Positions 1 to 8,724 are shown, counted from the stretch's first letter. The stretch: 64,000 nt of DNA from an uncultured Lachnospiraceae bacterium (GCA_910577275.1 CAJTMW010000005.1:123620-187619), one strand, 5' to 3'. Program-made: numbers and translations. Notes: a model not told the origin generated them from the letters alone.

Positions 1-1
1 C

Positions 2-730
2 GTGAAATATGAAAATATTCAGCCGTTGATTGATTTTCTGGGCGAACACGGTCTGTCCACGGGCGGAACCGGTTCTCTGGTGCGCCCGGTTGTCTCCTGC
101 AAGGGCACGACCTGCCAGTACGGCCTTGCGGATACCTACGGCTTATCGGAAAAGCTGCACGAGCGGTTCTATGTGGGATACCATGATGTGACGCTGCCTC
201 ATAAGTTCAAGATTGCTGTGGGCGGATGTCCCAATAATTGCGTAAAGCCCGACTTAAATGATTTGGGTATTGTGGGACAGCGGGTTCCCATGGCGGACTT
301 TTCCAGGTGCCGCGGCTGTAAGAAATGCCAGGTGGAGGAAAACTGTCCTGTCAGGGTTGCGAAAGTGACAGACGGCAAGATTGCCATTGACCCGGATGCC
401 TGCAACAACTGCGGGCGTTGCAAAGGGAAATGTCCTTTCGGGGTGCTGGAGGAGTACAAAGAGGGATTCAAAATATACATCGGAGGCCGCTGGGGCAAGA
501 AGGTTGCCCACGGAACGCCTCTTACAAAGATTTTCGACAGCGAGGAAGAAGTGCTGGAGGTTGTGGAGAGGGCGATTCTCCTGTTCCGCGACGAAGGGAT
601 TTCCGGCGAGAGATTTGCCGATACCGTCAGCCGGCTGGGATTTGATTATGTGAATGAAAAGCTGCTTTCCGACACTATCGACAAGGCTGCCGTTTTGCAG
701 AAAACCGTAAAAGGCGGCGCAACCTGCTAA
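2..730 (+). CDS. Siroheme/[4Fe-4S] sulfite-nitrite reductase-type protein, 5' end cut by window
   Basis: The visible 242 codons show the C-terminal half of a ferredoxin-type siroheme reductase subunit, as in clostridial anaerobic sulfite reductase-like proteins. Cysteines at visible residues 33/38 (CKGTTC) and 76/80 (GGCPNNC) are placed like the siroheme/[4Fe-4S] ligands. Two ferredoxin clusters follow (CRGCKKCQ...NCPV and CNNCGRC...CPF, about residues 103-145). The GTG at position 2 is probably an internal Val codon, because family members carry roughly 60 more N-terminal residues; no ribosome-binding site is visible. The siroheme synthase fusion encoded at 3683-5980 would supply the prosthetic group. 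Whether the substrate is sulfite, nitrite or another oxyanion cannot be told from this fragment. Confidence 0.8.
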   Translation: MKYENIQPLIDFLGEHGLSTGGTGSLVRPVVSCKGTTCQYGLADTYGLSEKLHERFYVGYHDVTLPHKFKIAVGGCPNNCVKPDLNDLGIVGQRVPMADFSRCRGCKKCQVEENCPVRVAKVTDGKIAIDPDACNNCGRCKGKCPFGVLEEYKEGFKIYIGGRWGKKVAHGTPLTKIFDSEEEVLEVVERAILLFRDEGISGERFADTVSRLGFDYVNEKLLSDTIDKAAVLQKTVKGGATC

Positions 731-752
731 AGAGTATCCCGTAAAATTTTCA

Positions 753-784
753 GGGGATAATGTGGCCAAAATCACATTGTCCCC
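753..784 (+). terminator. Hairpin terminator after the reductase gene
   Basis: A 12-bp stem with one G-U pair (GGGGATAATGTG / CACATTGTCCCC) and an 8-nt loop lies 22 nt after the stop codon and is followed by a short TTATT tract. The weak U-tract makes it either a terminator or a 3'-end stabilising hairpin. The rest of the gap to 900 holds one short hairpin (GCGCA/TGCGC, 815-829). I recognise no riboswitch in it. Confidence 0.55.
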
Positions 785-900
785 TTATTCTGTGGGGGCA
801 ACGAGGCAGGCGGGGCGCAGTATTTGCGCAAAGTATGGGAAGTGCCGCGTTCAGCGAAAGGAAAGCCATGCGGGGCGATAAAACGGAAAGGAGATAACCT

Positions 901-1941
901 GTGAAAAAACTGATTTATTGGAAAAGGGTCTGCTTTGCCATGCTGTCCGGCGTTCTGCTCCTGACCGCCTGCGGCGGTGCGTCACATGCGCCGTCCCGCA
1001 CGGCAAAGTCAGAAACGGCTTCGGAAACGACGTCAGAGACGGCTTTGGAAAGTCCGGAAACGGCTTCCGGAATATCGGAGGCGGCATCGGGTACAGCCGT
1101 GACCTTTACGGACGACCTGGGACGAACGGTGACGGCGGACCGGCCCGGGCGGGTGGCGTGCCTGATTGCCAGCTTTGCGGATATCTGGTGTCTTGCCGGA
1201 GGGGCGGAGCAGATTGCGGCGGCGACGAACGCTACCTGGACTTATTTTGACCTGCCTCTTGGGGAGGACGTGGTCAATCTGGGAGCCGCAAAGGAGCTGA
1301 ATCTGGAGGAGCTGATTGCCTGCAATCCTGATTTCGTTCTGGCAAGCTGCGGGACGGACCGGAACCGGGAGCTGGAATCCGCTTTTGACGACATGGGGCT
1401 TAACGTGGCGTATTTTCAGGTAGATACCTTTGAGGACTATCTGCGGATGCTGAAAATCTGTACGGAGATTACCGGTCATCCTGAAAATTACGAAACCTTT
1501 GGCAGCAGCGTTGAGGCGCAGGTTAAAGAGGCTCTTGCAAGGGCGGACGGTTCGCGCCCGAAGGTTTTGTATATCCGCGCCACGGGGAGCAACTGTAAGG
1601 TAAAGGGGAGCGAAGGGAGCGTGCTGGGGGAAATGCTGGCAAATCTGGACTGCGAGAACATTGCGGACAGGGAAAGCAGTCTTCTGGAACAGCTCAGCAT
1701 AGAGGCAATACTGCAAAATGACCCGGATTATATTTTTGCGGTGCTGCAAAGCGCAGACCCGGCGGACGCGCAGAAGGTTCTGGAAACGACGCTTCTTGAA
1801 AATCCGGCATGGAATACGCTGACAGCCGTGCACGAGGGGAAATATTTCGTGATGGATTCGAATCTTTACAATTTAAAACCAAACGGACGATGGGGGGAAG
1901 CTTATGAGCAATTGGCGGATATTCTCTACCCGGCACAGTAA
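901..1941 (+). CDS. ABC transporter substrate-binding lipoprotein (iron/cobalamin-type, Peripla_BP_2)
   Basis: A 346-residue lipoprotein with a signal peptide ending in lipobox LLTAC, then a Ser/Thr/Glu-rich tether (about residues 28-60), then a TroA/BtuF-like fold that opens with the typical FTDDLGRTVTADRPGRV motif. It would bind a metal chelate or corrinoid outside the membrane and deliver it to the FecCD permease encoded next. The GTG start has AGGAG (890-894) upstream. Its 3' end overlaps the permease gene by 38 nt, which indicates one operon. Placement between a siroheme-type reductase and a siroheme synthase suggests iron or a tetrapyrrole/cobalt compound as ligand, but the sequence does not decide this. 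Confidence 0.85.
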   Translation: MKKLIYWKRVCFAMLSGVLLLTACGGASHAPSRTAKSETASETTSETALESPETASGISEAASGTAVTFTDDLGRTVTADRPGRVACLIASFADIWCLAGGAEQIAAATNATWTYFDLPLGEDVVNLGAAKELNLEELIACNPDFVLASCGTDRNRELESAFDDMGLNVAYFQVDTFEDYLRMLKICTEITGHPENYETFGSSVEAQVKEALARADGSRPKVLYIRATGSNCKVKGSEGSVLGEMLANLDCENIADRESSLLEQLSIEAILQNDPDYIFAVLQSADPADAQKVLETTLLENPAWNTLTAVHEGKYFVMDSNLYNLKPNGRWGEAYEQLADILYPAQ

Positions 1942-2917
1942 AAGTATTTTCTGGCTGTCGCTGTGCGCTCTTGTTCTGGCGGCGGCAGCGCTGAGTCTGT
2001 GGACGGGCTCGGTGGCCCTTTCCCCTGTGCAGGTGCTTGATGTGCTGATTGGGAAGGACACATCTTCCACCGCAGCCCGGATTATTATTTACAGCCGTCT
2101 GCCCCGCACCTGCGCTGCGCTTCTGGCGGGCGCAGCCCTGGCGGTTTCCGGCGTGGTGATTCAGACGGTGCTGGGTAATCCACTGGCGTCCCCCGGGGTT
2201 ATCGGCGTCAACTCCGGCGCGGGATTTGCCGTGGCGCTTTGCTGCGCCGTAGCGCCCATCTCCCAGCAATATACGCCTTTTATTGCTCTTTGCGGCGCGC
2301 TTACGGCGGCTCTTGTGGTAACGGGGCTGTCCTGGCGCACCGGCGCGTCCCGGATAACCGTGGTTCTTGCGGGAGTCGCCGTTTCCGCTTTGTTTGGCGC
2401 GGGGATTGATGCGATGGTGACGCTGAAACCGGAGGCTTTGGACGGCGTTGCGGATTTTCGTGTGGGGGGTTTTAGCGGCGTCACCATGGCAAGGCTTGCC
2501 CCCGCTGCGGGCCTGATTCTTGTCAGCGTGGCGGTTGTGCTTTCCCTTGCCCGGCAGATGGATATTCTCGGGCTGGGCAGCGATACTGCGAAAAGCCTCG
2601 GACTTCCTGTGGGAGCGGTGCGCTTTCTTTTGCTGTTTCTGGCGGCGGTTCTGGCAGGGGCGGCTGTGAGTTTTTGCGGCCTTATCGGTTTTGTGGGGCT
2701 GATAGTTCCCAACACCATGCGGCGTTTACTGGGAGAAAGCAGCCTTTCGTTGACGGCGGCCTCGGCGCTGGCGGGCGCTTTTTTCGTGACGGTGTGCGAC
2801 GTGCTGGCAAGAATATTATTTTCCCCCTTTGAGCTGCCGGTGGGAATTATACTGGCATTTGCGGGCGCGCCCTTTTTTCTGTGGCTTTTGCTCCGGCAGA
2901 AAGGGGTGCGCGCATGA
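1904..2917 (+). CDS. FecCD-family ABC transporter permease
   Basis: A 337-residue polytopic protein of the FecCD/BtuC family. Recognisable are the RLPRTCAALLAGAALAVSG segment near residue 65 and NPLASPGVIGVNSGAGF near residue 88, both hallmarks of siderophore/B12 permeases, and the cytoplasmic coupling region with LIGFVGLIVPNTMRR around residue 260. It forms the membrane channel for the binding protein encoded upstream and the ATPase encoded downstream. The ATG start lies inside the 3' end of the preceding gene. Its stop overlaps the next ATG (ATGA), so the three genes should be translationally coupled. Confidence 0.9.
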   Translation: MSNWRIFSTRHSKSIFWLSLCALVLAAAALSLWTGSVALSPVQVLDVLIGKDTSSTAARIIIYSRLPRTCAALLAGAALAVSGVVIQTVLGNPLASPGVIGVNSGAGFAVALCCAVAPISQQYTPFIALCGALTAALVVTGLSWRTGASRITVVLAGVAVSALFGAGIDAMVTLKPEALDGVADFRVGGFSGVTMARLAPAAGLILVSVAVVLSLARQMDILGLGSDTAKSLGLPVGAVRFLLLFLAAVLAGAAVSFCGLIGFVGLIVPNTMRRLLGESSLSLTAASALAGAFFVTVCDVLARILFSPFELPVGIILAFAGAPFFLWLLLRQKGVRA

Positions 2918-3681
2918 TTCGGATAAAAAATCTTTCCGCCGGCTATTTTGGAAAGCCTGTAATCGAGAAGGTAACCATGGAATTTCAACCGGGTAAAGTG
3001 ACGGTTCTGACGGGTCCGAACGGCAGCGGGAAGTCCACGCTGCTGAAAGCGGCGTTAGGGCTTTTGCCGGCCATGGAGGGTGAAGTTTTGTACGGGGAAA
3101 CGGATATCTGTCTGTTGAAACGCAGGCAAATAGCCCGGAAAGCGGCGTTCCTGACCCAGAGCCGGAACACGCCCTCCATTCGGGCGCTGCAGATGGTGCT
3201 TCACGGGCGGTTTCCCTATCTGTCCTATCCCAGATATTACGGAAGGGAGGACTATGAGATTGCCCGCGGAGCCATGGATACCACAGGCAGCCGGCAGCAT
3301 GAAAATACCAATATCACTCAGCTTTCCGGCGGTCAGCGTCAGGGCGTTTATCTGGCAATGGCTCTGGCGCAGGACACCCGGACAATTTTCATGGACGAGC
3401 CCACCACTTATCTGGACATCAGCCATCAGTTCCGGCTGATGGAGACTGCAAAGTCCCTTGCCCGGGAAGGAAAGGCGGTGGTTCTGGTTCTGCACGATAT
3501 TTCTCTGGCGCTTCGTGAAGCGGACGTTATTGCGGTTTTTCAGGATGGCAGACTGCTTTGCTGCGACACGCCGGAGATTGTTTATCAGAAAGGCGTCATG
3601 GAGGAGGTGTTCGGCGTAGGCATACACCGCATGGACACTCCCCATGGCATTCAGTATTATTGTACCCCGAAGGAGGTATGA
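2914..3681 (+). CDS. ABC transporter ATP-binding protein (FepC/BtuD type)
   Basis: A 255-residue ATPase with Walker A GPNGSGKS (about residues 33-40), a Q-loop at FLTQSRN, signature LSGGQRQ, Walker B IFMDEPTTYLD and an H-loop histidine in VLVLHDIS. RFPYLSYPRYYGREDY is typical of iron-siderophore ATPases. The start is the ATG in the ATGA overlap with the permease; a longer in-frame GTG reading exists upstream but would lie within the permease gene. It energises import of the ligand bound by the 901-1941 product. The stop is followed immediately by the siroheme synthase gene, whose ribosome-binding site lies in this gene's last codons. Confidence 0.9.
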   Translation: MIRIKNLSAGYFGKPVIEKVTMEFQPGKVTVLTGPNGSGKSTLLKAALGLLPAMEGEVLYGETDICLLKRRQIARKAAFLTQSRNTPSIRALQMVLHGRFPYLSYPRYYGREDYEIARGAMDTTGSRQHENTNITQLSGGQRQGVYLAMALAQDTRTIFMDEPTTYLDISHQFRLMETAKSLAREGKAVVLVLHDISLALREADVIAVFQDGRLLCCDTPEIVYQKGVMEEVFGVGIHRMDTPHGIQYYCTPKEV

Positions 3682-3682
3682 A

Positions 3683-5980
3683 ATGCCCTTTTTTCCCATG
3701 TTTATAGATTTGAAAGACAAACCGGTGCTGATTGCAGGAGGCGGCAGAGTAGCTCTCCGCAAGCTTGAAAAGCTGTCGCCCTACGGCGGAAAGCTTTCGG
3801 TGGTCGCGCCGGATATTCTGCCCGGGATTGCGGATTTTCCCGGTGTAAAATTGAAACGGCGCGGTTTTAAGGCTTCCGATTTGCGCCCCCGTCCGGCGCT
3901 GGTGATTGCTGCCACGGACAGCAGAGAGGTAAACCGTCGGATATCCCGTCTTTGCCGGAATCGCCATATTCCGGTAAATGTGGCGGACGACCCGGCTCTG
4001 TGCAGCTTTTTGTTTCCGGCGCTGGTGCATCAGGGCGCTTTTTCGGCGGGAATTTCCACCGGAGGGGCAAGCCCTGTGGCGGCGGCTTATTTCAAGGAGC
4101 GGATAAAGGAGCTGCTTCCCGAAGGGCTGGAGGGACTTCTTTTATGGCTGGAGTCTCTTCGGCCGGCGGTAAAAGCCGCCGTACCGGAGCAAAGCAGGCG
4201 GGGGGAGATATTCCGCAGGCTGTTTGAGGCCGGCATGGCGAAAGGAGCGCCGTTGACCCGGGAGGAGACCGGAAGGTACATTGCCGGAGAAGGGCAGGGG
4301 GTTGCGGCGGGGGAAAAGGACGCTGCCGGAGAAGTGCAGGGCATTGCGACGGCGGAAAAGAACGCTGCCGGTAAAGGGCAGGACATTGCCGAGGCGGGGA
4401 AGGATACTGCCTGCGGACTGCCGGGCAGCGTTGCGCTTGTAGGGGCAGGCTGCGGTAAGGCGGATTTGATTACGCTGCGGGGACTGCGGCTCCTTCAACA
4501 GTGTCAGGCTGTAGTATACGACGACCTGATTGACGAGGAGCTTCTGGATGCGCCTCCTGAATCCGCAGAGAGAATCTATGTGGGAAAACGCAGCGGCGTA
4601 CATGCCGCATCGCAGGAGGAAATCAATCAAAGGCTGATTGGCCTGGCACGCTCCGGCCTTAAGGTGGTGCGCCTTAAGGGAGGCGACCCCTATCTTTTCG
4701 GGCGTGGCGGCGAGGAAATGACGGCGCTTAAGGCTGCCGGAATTTTCTGTCAGGAGGTTCCCGGGATTCCCTCTCCAATGGGGATTGCGGCGGAGGCGGG
4801 GATTCCGGTGACTCACCGGGGGATAAGCCGCAGCCTGCATATTGTGACGGCGCATACCGCGGATACGAAGGACGGGCTTTTCGAGGATTTTGACGCGCTG
4901 GCAAAGCTCTCAGGCACACTGGTATTTCTGATGGGACTCGCGCATCTGCCGGTGGTTGCCGCCCGTCTGATTGCCGCCGGGAAGGACCCAAAGACGCCCT
5001 CGGCGGTTATTTCCGGCGGTAATGCGCCGAATCCTGCCTGTGTCCGCGCTTCTCTGGACGCCATTGCGCAGGCGGCGGATAATGCCGGTGTGTCCGCGCC
5101 CGCCATTATTTTAGTTGGCGGCGTGACGGCCATGGATTTATCCGCAGACGAGCCCTTGAAGGGTGTCCGGGTCGGGCTCACAGGTACGCCGGAGATTGAG
5201 AAAAAACAGAGGGTTGCCCTGCAGGCTCTGGGGGCGGAAACGGTGTGGGCAGTACGTTCTGAAATTAAGGAACTGCCGGGAGCTTATGACTGGCGGCGGC
5301 TGTCAGTGGATTCCGACTGGCTTGTATTCACCAGCGCGAACGGAGTGAGGGCCTGTTTCCGACAGTTGGCGGAAACAGATAAAGATATGGATTGGCTTTC
5401 CTGGAATAGAAATTTTCTAAAGGGAAAGAAATTTGCGGTTATAGGCGCAGCTACGGGAGCTGCACTGGCCCGGTACGGTATAGATGCCGACGTTTGCCCA
5501 GATACGTATACCAGCGAGCATCTTGCGTCTGCCATTGCGGCTGTGGCAAAGCCGGGGGAGAGGGTGACATTGCTTCGTTCGGCCCTCGCCACAAAGACGC
5601 TTCCGGAGATGCTGCAAAAGTCGGGGTTTGTCGTGGAGGATATTCCGGTTTATGACCTGGAGAGCAGTCCCGGGGCGGCGAGTCTTCCGAAGCTGGATTA
5701 TCTCACCTTTTCCAGCGCCGGGGGTGTGGAGTCCTTTTTTAAACAGCATGGCGCGGTCCCAAAAGGAGCCTGCTGCGTTTGTATCGGGAGCGTTACCGCC
5801 AAGGCTCTGGCACAGCATACGGACACTTACTTTCTTACTGCATCGGAGGTTTCCGGGGAGGTTTCCGGGAAGATTTCCGCGGAGGGGATTGTGGAGGCGA
5901 TTCTGCATGACAGGGAATCCAAACGCCGCCCGGACGGGAAACAAGGTCAAAGACCCCGCAGCAAGCTGACGGGGCATTGA
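3683..5980 (+). CDS. Trifunctional siroheme/tetrapyrrole fusion: precorrin-2 dehydrogenase + uroporphyrinogen-III methyltransferase + uroporphyrinogen-III synthase
   Basis: A 765-residue fusion. Residues 1-150 form a Met8/SirC-type NAD-binding precorrin-2 dehydrogenase (PVLIAGGGRVALRKLEKL). Residues about 248-490 form a CobA-type SUMT (VGAGCGKADLITLRG, VVRLKGGDPYLFGRGGEE, VPGIPSPMGIAAEAGIPVTHRG). Residues about 492-750 form a HemD-type uroporphyrinogen-III synthase (VFTSANGVR). CobA-HemD fusions are common in Clostridia; the N-terminal Met8 part makes the whole siroheme branch one polypeptide. A linker at residues 201-242 carries three 14-residue repeats. The ATG at 3683 follows AGGAGG (3671-3676). 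The last codons and the stop lie in a dispersed repeat (5946-5977). It should supply siroheme to the reductase at position 2. The ferrochelatase step may reside in the Met8-like domain. Confidence 0.88.
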   Translation: MPFFPMFIDLKDKPVLIAGGGRVALRKLEKLSPYGGKLSVVAPDILPGIADFPGVKLKRRGFKASDLRPRPALVIAATDSREVNRRISRLCRNRHIPVNVADDPALCSFLFPALVHQGAFSAGISTGGASPVAAAYFKERIKELLPEGLEGLLLWLESLRPAVKAAVPEQSRRGEIFRRLFEAGMAKGAPLTREETGRYIAGEGQGVAAGEKDAAGEVQGIATAEKNAAGKGQDIAEAGKDTACGLPGSVALVGAGCGKADLITLRGLRLLQQCQAVVYDDLIDEELLDAPPESAERIYVGKRSGVHAASQEEINQRLIGLARSGLKVVRLKGGDPYLFGRGGEEMTALKAAGIFCQEVPGIPSPMGIAAEAGIPVTHRGISRSLHIVTAHTADTKDGLFEDFDALAKLSGTLVFLMGLAHLPVVAARLIAAGKDPKTPSAVISGGNAPNPACVRASLDAIAQAADNAGVSAPAIILVGGVTAMDLSADEPLKGVRVGLTGTPEIEKKQRVALQALGAETVWAVRSEIKELPGAYDWRRLSVDSDWLVFTSANGVRACFRQLAETDKDMDWLSWNRNFLKGKKFAVIGAATGAALARYGIDADVCPDTYTSEHLASAIAAVAKPGERVTLLRSALATKTLPEMLQKSGFVVEDIPVYDLESSPGAASLPKLDYLTFSSAGGVESFFKQHGAVPKGACCVCIGSVTAKALAQHTDTYFLTASEVSGEVSGKISAEGIVEAILHDRESKRRPDGKQGQRPRSKLTGH
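4283..4408 (+). repeat. Three in-frame 42-bp tandem repeats in the siroheme fusion linker
   Basis: Three consecutive 42-nt units (4283-4324, 4325-4366, 4367-4408) encode 14-residue degenerate repeats starting AGEGQG, AGEVQG and AGKGQD. They lie between the dehydrogenase and methyltransferase domains. The charged, Gly/Ala-rich composition suggests a flexible tether. Confidence 0.85.
5946..5977 (+). repeat. Dispersed repeat B, copy 1
   Basis: A 32-nt unit beginning GTCAAAGACCCCGCAG. It matches 29 of 32 bases with the inverse-strand copy at 11058-11089 and resembles the copy at 11093-11123. It overlaps the last codons of the siroheme fusion gene, so the end of that protein is encoded by repeat DNA. 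Confidence 0.8.
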
Positions 5981-5982
5981 CC

Positions 5983-6036
5983 CTCGCGGCATTCGTCAAA
6001 TGGATGCTCCGCATCCGCTTGACTCATTGTTCGCGG
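5983..6036. repeat. Long imperfect palindrome downstream of the siroheme gene
   Basis: A roughly 54-nt near-palindrome: outer CGCGG/CGCG arms, inner GTCAA/TTGAC and GGATGC/GCATCC arms around TCC. It joins directly to repeat B and may be the second half of the same mobile palindromic unit. It could act as a bidirectional terminator or mRNA 3'-end stabiliser. Confidence 0.65.
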
Positions 6037-6051
6037 GAATAACAAAAATCC

Positions 6052-6080
6052 TTGTTAATTTATCCGAAATTCCGTATAAT
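6052..6080 (+). promoter_or_regulatory. Sigma-A type promoter for the AAA-ATPase-like gene
   Basis: TTGTTA (6052-6057) and TATAAT (6075-6080) are separated by 17 nt. The predicted transcript would start about 15-20 nt before the ribosome-binding site AGGAGG (6092-6097). Confidence 0.7.
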
Positions 6081-6100
6081 AAAATCAGCGCAGGAGGTGA

Positions 6101-7684
6101 ATGCAGGAGATGGGTATTTATTTAAATCCGGGGAATAAAAATTTCTGGAAAGCAATCCGTTCTGAAATCTATGTGGATAAGACGGAGCTGATAGGATATA
6201 CAAACAGGTATTTAAACACGCGAGAGCAATTTATCTGCGTCAGCAGACCGCGGCGTTTCGGGAAATCCATGACCCTTGAAATGCTGGCGGCATACTATAG
6301 CCTTGGCTGTGATTCGGAAGAATTGTTTAGGGGATATAAAATAGAGAAGCATGCGACTTTTAAAGAGCATCTGAACAGGTATGACGTGATTTTCCTCAAT
6401 ATGCAGAGGTTCCTCAGCAGGGCAAAAAATCAGGAAGTGACGGAATATCTGGAAAAGGTTGTCATTGCGGAAATCCGTCAGGCATACGGGGAGCTGTTTT
6501 CAGAGCAGGAGACAAATCTTACCGCCGCCCTGGAACAGATTTATGCGGCGACGGAGAGGCAGTTCATTTTCCTGATAGACGAGTGGGACTGCATTATGCG
6601 AGAGGAAAAGGAAGCCGAGGCATTGCAGAAGCATTACCTTGATTTCCTGCGCAATCTTTTAAAGGACCAGCCCTATGTTGCGCTCGCTTATATGACGGGG
6701 ATTCTCCCGGTGAAAAAGTATGGCTCCCATTCGGCCCTTAACATGTTTGCTGAATATTCCATGACAAACCAGTATGTTTTTGAGGAGTATACAGGTTTTA
6801 CTGAAAATGAGGTAAAAGAGCTTTGCGAGCGGTATCACATGGATTTTGAGATGACAAGCAGCTGGTATGACGGGTACAGGTTTAAGAGATTTCAGCATGT
6901 ATATAACCCAAAGTCTGTGGTGGAGGCAATGAGATGTCGGGATTTCTCCAATTACTGGACATCTACCGAGACTTATGAGGCGCTTAAAATTTACATGGAT
7001 ATGGACTTTGACGGACTCCGGGGGGATATTGTGCGGATGCTTGGCGGCGGACGGGTCAAGGTCAATACACGCAGCTTTCAGAACGATATGCATACGTTTA
7101 AAACAAGAGATGATGTATTGACGCTTTTGATTCATCTGGGGTATCTTGCCTATGATTCCGATAGCAGGGAGGTATATATCCCGAACGGGGAAATTATCGA
7201 GGAGTTTGAAAACGCCATGAGCGCCGGGGGCTGGCAGGAAATCATGAGAATTCTGAAAGCATCGGAAAAGCTTCTGGAAGACACTCTTTCGTGCAATGAG
7301 GAAAGGGTGGCGGAGGGGCTTGACAGGGCGCATACGGAGGCGGCGTCCATTCTTTCCTATAATGATGAAAATTCCCTTGGATGCGCCATTGGCCTTGCCT
7401 ACTACAGCGCAAGGAAGGATTACAAAATCATCAGGGAGCTTCCGTCGGGACACGGCTTTGCAGACGTAGTATTTCTGCCGCTGCCCCGCACAGGCAAGCC
7501 CGCAATTATCGTGGAATTAAAATACGGCAAATCTGCCGGCGAGGCAGTCCGGCAGATAAAGGAGAGGCAGTATTTCAGAGCTTTGGAAGGGTATGGCGGT
7601 GAAATTTTGCTTGTTGGTGTGAATTACGATAAAAACAATAGTAATAAGCCCCACAGCTGCGTCATTGAAAAGCTGACGGTATGA
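6101..7684 (+). CDS. AAA-ATPase-like / PD-(D/E)XK nuclease-fold protein (DUF1703 type)
   Basis: A 527-residue protein with an N-terminal AAA-ATPase-like domain: YVDKT near residue 25, a P-loop-like SRPRRFGKS (about 47-55) and Walker B FLIDEWD (about 157-163). The C-terminal PD-(D/E)XK-like domain has GHGFADVVFLP and the ExK motif IIVELKYGKSAGEA. The family is widespread in gut Clostridia and Bacteroidetes and its role is not established. ATG 6101 lies only 3 nt after AGGAGG and an in-frame ATG at 6110 lies 12 nt after it, so either start is possible; homologues usually begin at the MGIYLNP of the second. It is monocistronic with its own promoter. Two more distant relatives lie at 44215 and 51243. 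Confidence 0.85.
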   Translation: MQEMGIYLNPGNKNFWKAIRSEIYVDKTELIGYTNRYLNTREQFICVSRPRRFGKSMTLEMLAAYYSLGCDSEELFRGYKIEKHATFKEHLNRYDVIFLNMQRFLSRAKNQEVTEYLEKVVIAEIRQAYGELFSEQETNLTAALEQIYAATERQFIFLIDEWDCIMREEKEAEALQKHYLDFLRNLLKDQPYVALAYMTGILPVKKYGSHSALNMFAEYSMTNQYVFEEYTGFTENEVKELCERYHMDFEMTSSWYDGYRFKRFQHVYNPKSVVEAMRCRDFSNYWTSTETYEALKIYMDMDFDGLRGDIVRMLGGGRVKVNTRSFQNDMHTFKTRDDVLTLLIHLGYLAYDSDSREVYIPNGEIIEEFENAMSAGGWQEIMRILKASEKLLEDTLSCNEERVAEGLDRAHTEAASILSYNDENSLGCAIGLAYYSARKDYKIIRELPSGHGFADVVFLPLPRTGKPAIIVELKYGKSAGEAVRQIKERQYFRALEGYGGEILLVGVNYDKNNSNKPHSCVIEKLTV

Positions 7685-7691
7685 CACAGCG

Positions 7692-8669
7692 TTACATCAT
7701 CGAAAATCCCCACAGATTATTAATCTGGTAGCGGATAGTCTCAAAATCCCATTGTCTGCTGCTTCTTGCAATGCTGTTGGGGTCGTTTACCATAAAGCCG
7801 TTCTCGTCATAATCATAAATCATTATGAAGTGGCCTGTGGTGGTAAAGTCGCCGGGGCGCATGGCGCAGACGATGGGGCATCCTCTGTCAAGATACTGCT
7901 TCATGGCTTCTTCGTCCAGCCCAAGCTCTCTGGCGTTTATTCCGTAATGGGCGGCGCCCTCTGTCATATAGCTCCAGAGGGTTCCCTGACCTTCCATATA
8001 ATAGCCGTTATCCATGCCGAATCTGGCAAGGGCGTCCGGCGTGGCTTTTTCATCTCTTGTCAGGGAAAAAATCACCATGGACAGGCAGGTGGGACCGCAG
8101 CCTGATATGCTGATGCTGCTTCTCCCGTAAGGAGAATAGCCCCATCTCTTATCCCATTGCAGAAACAGCGGAAAATTCTGTCCTTTTTCCTCCCCGTTTA
8201 TGCCGCCCGTCACGGTGCCGTCGGAGGTAAGATACCCCTTTACAAAATCCGTCATCTCCTGATTGGCGGCAAGGGCTGCAAGGAGCTCCTCGGGATATTT
8301 TTCACGCTCGGCATAAATCCCGGCAATATCCTCATTTTCCCGGGCAAGCTGCGCCAGCTTTTCCTCCACCTCCTTATCCTCGAGAAGCCTTAAGGTGTCG
8401 GGAGCGGTTTTATCGCTGTCCTTCTTCCCGGAAAGGGGAGTGGCGTTTGCGCGGGATATGGTGATATAGTCGTAAACCGTGGTCGTTTTTTCTTTCAGCG
8501 GTTTATTGATAAAAGGTAAAATCCTGGGCAGGAGGACCACAATCAGACTGGCCGCCAGACCAAGGGTCACGCCGCCGAGAACGATATTGCAGATACGTTT
8601 GAATATCAGCAGTCCGCAGCGCTTTTTTCTGGATTTTACATGTTTCTTTTTTCTGCGTTTCTGAGCCAT
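7692..8669 (-). CDS. Membrane-anchored C39-like papain-fold peptidase (Peptidase_C39_2)
   Basis: A 325-residue protein with a very basic N-terminus (KRRKKKHVKSRKKR), one transmembrane segment at about residues 25-50, a coiled, charged region, and a C-terminal C39-like domain. Catalytic candidates are Gln in FLQWDKRWG, Cys in SGCGPTCLSM, His in TGHFIMIYDY and Asp/Asn in MVNDPNS. The enzyme would face the outside of the cell with its N-terminus anchored. It is tail-to-tail with the preceding gene (7 nt between stops). GAGAGG precedes the ATG. The substrate is unknown; members of this family are often annotated as cysteine peptidases without a defined target. Confidence 0.8.
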   Translation of the reverse strand: MAQKRRKKKHVKSRKKRCGLLIFKRICNIVLGGVTLGLAASLIVVLLPRILPFINKPLKEKTTTVYDYITISRANATPLSGKKDSDKTAPDTLRLLEDKEVEEKLAQLARENEDIAGIYAEREKYPEELLAALAANQEMTDFVKGYLTSDGTVTGGINGEEKGQNFPLFLQWDKRWGYSPYGRSSISISGCGPTCLSMVIFSLTRDEKATPDALARFGMDNGYYMEGQGTLWSYMTEGAAHYGINARELGLDEEAMKQYLDRGCPIVCAMRPGDFTTTGHFIMIYDYDENGFMVNDPNSIARSSRQWDFETIRYQINNLWGFSMM

Positions 8670-8724
8670 TTTTACCTCTCATGTGAATGTATTTGCCTCC
8701 TGCGAAGGAGCCGGATTTTATTAA

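Noticed and set aside
785..900. Possible cobalamin or other riboswitch before the iron-type ABC operon
   Set aside because: The gap is only about 115 nt after the terminator and I could not match the conserved cobalamin-riboswitch core or another known aptamer; only a small 5-bp hairpin is evident.
4276..4420. Repeats in the siroheme gene as a CRISPR-like array
   Set aside because: Units are contiguous without spacers and in frame, so they are coding tandem repeats.
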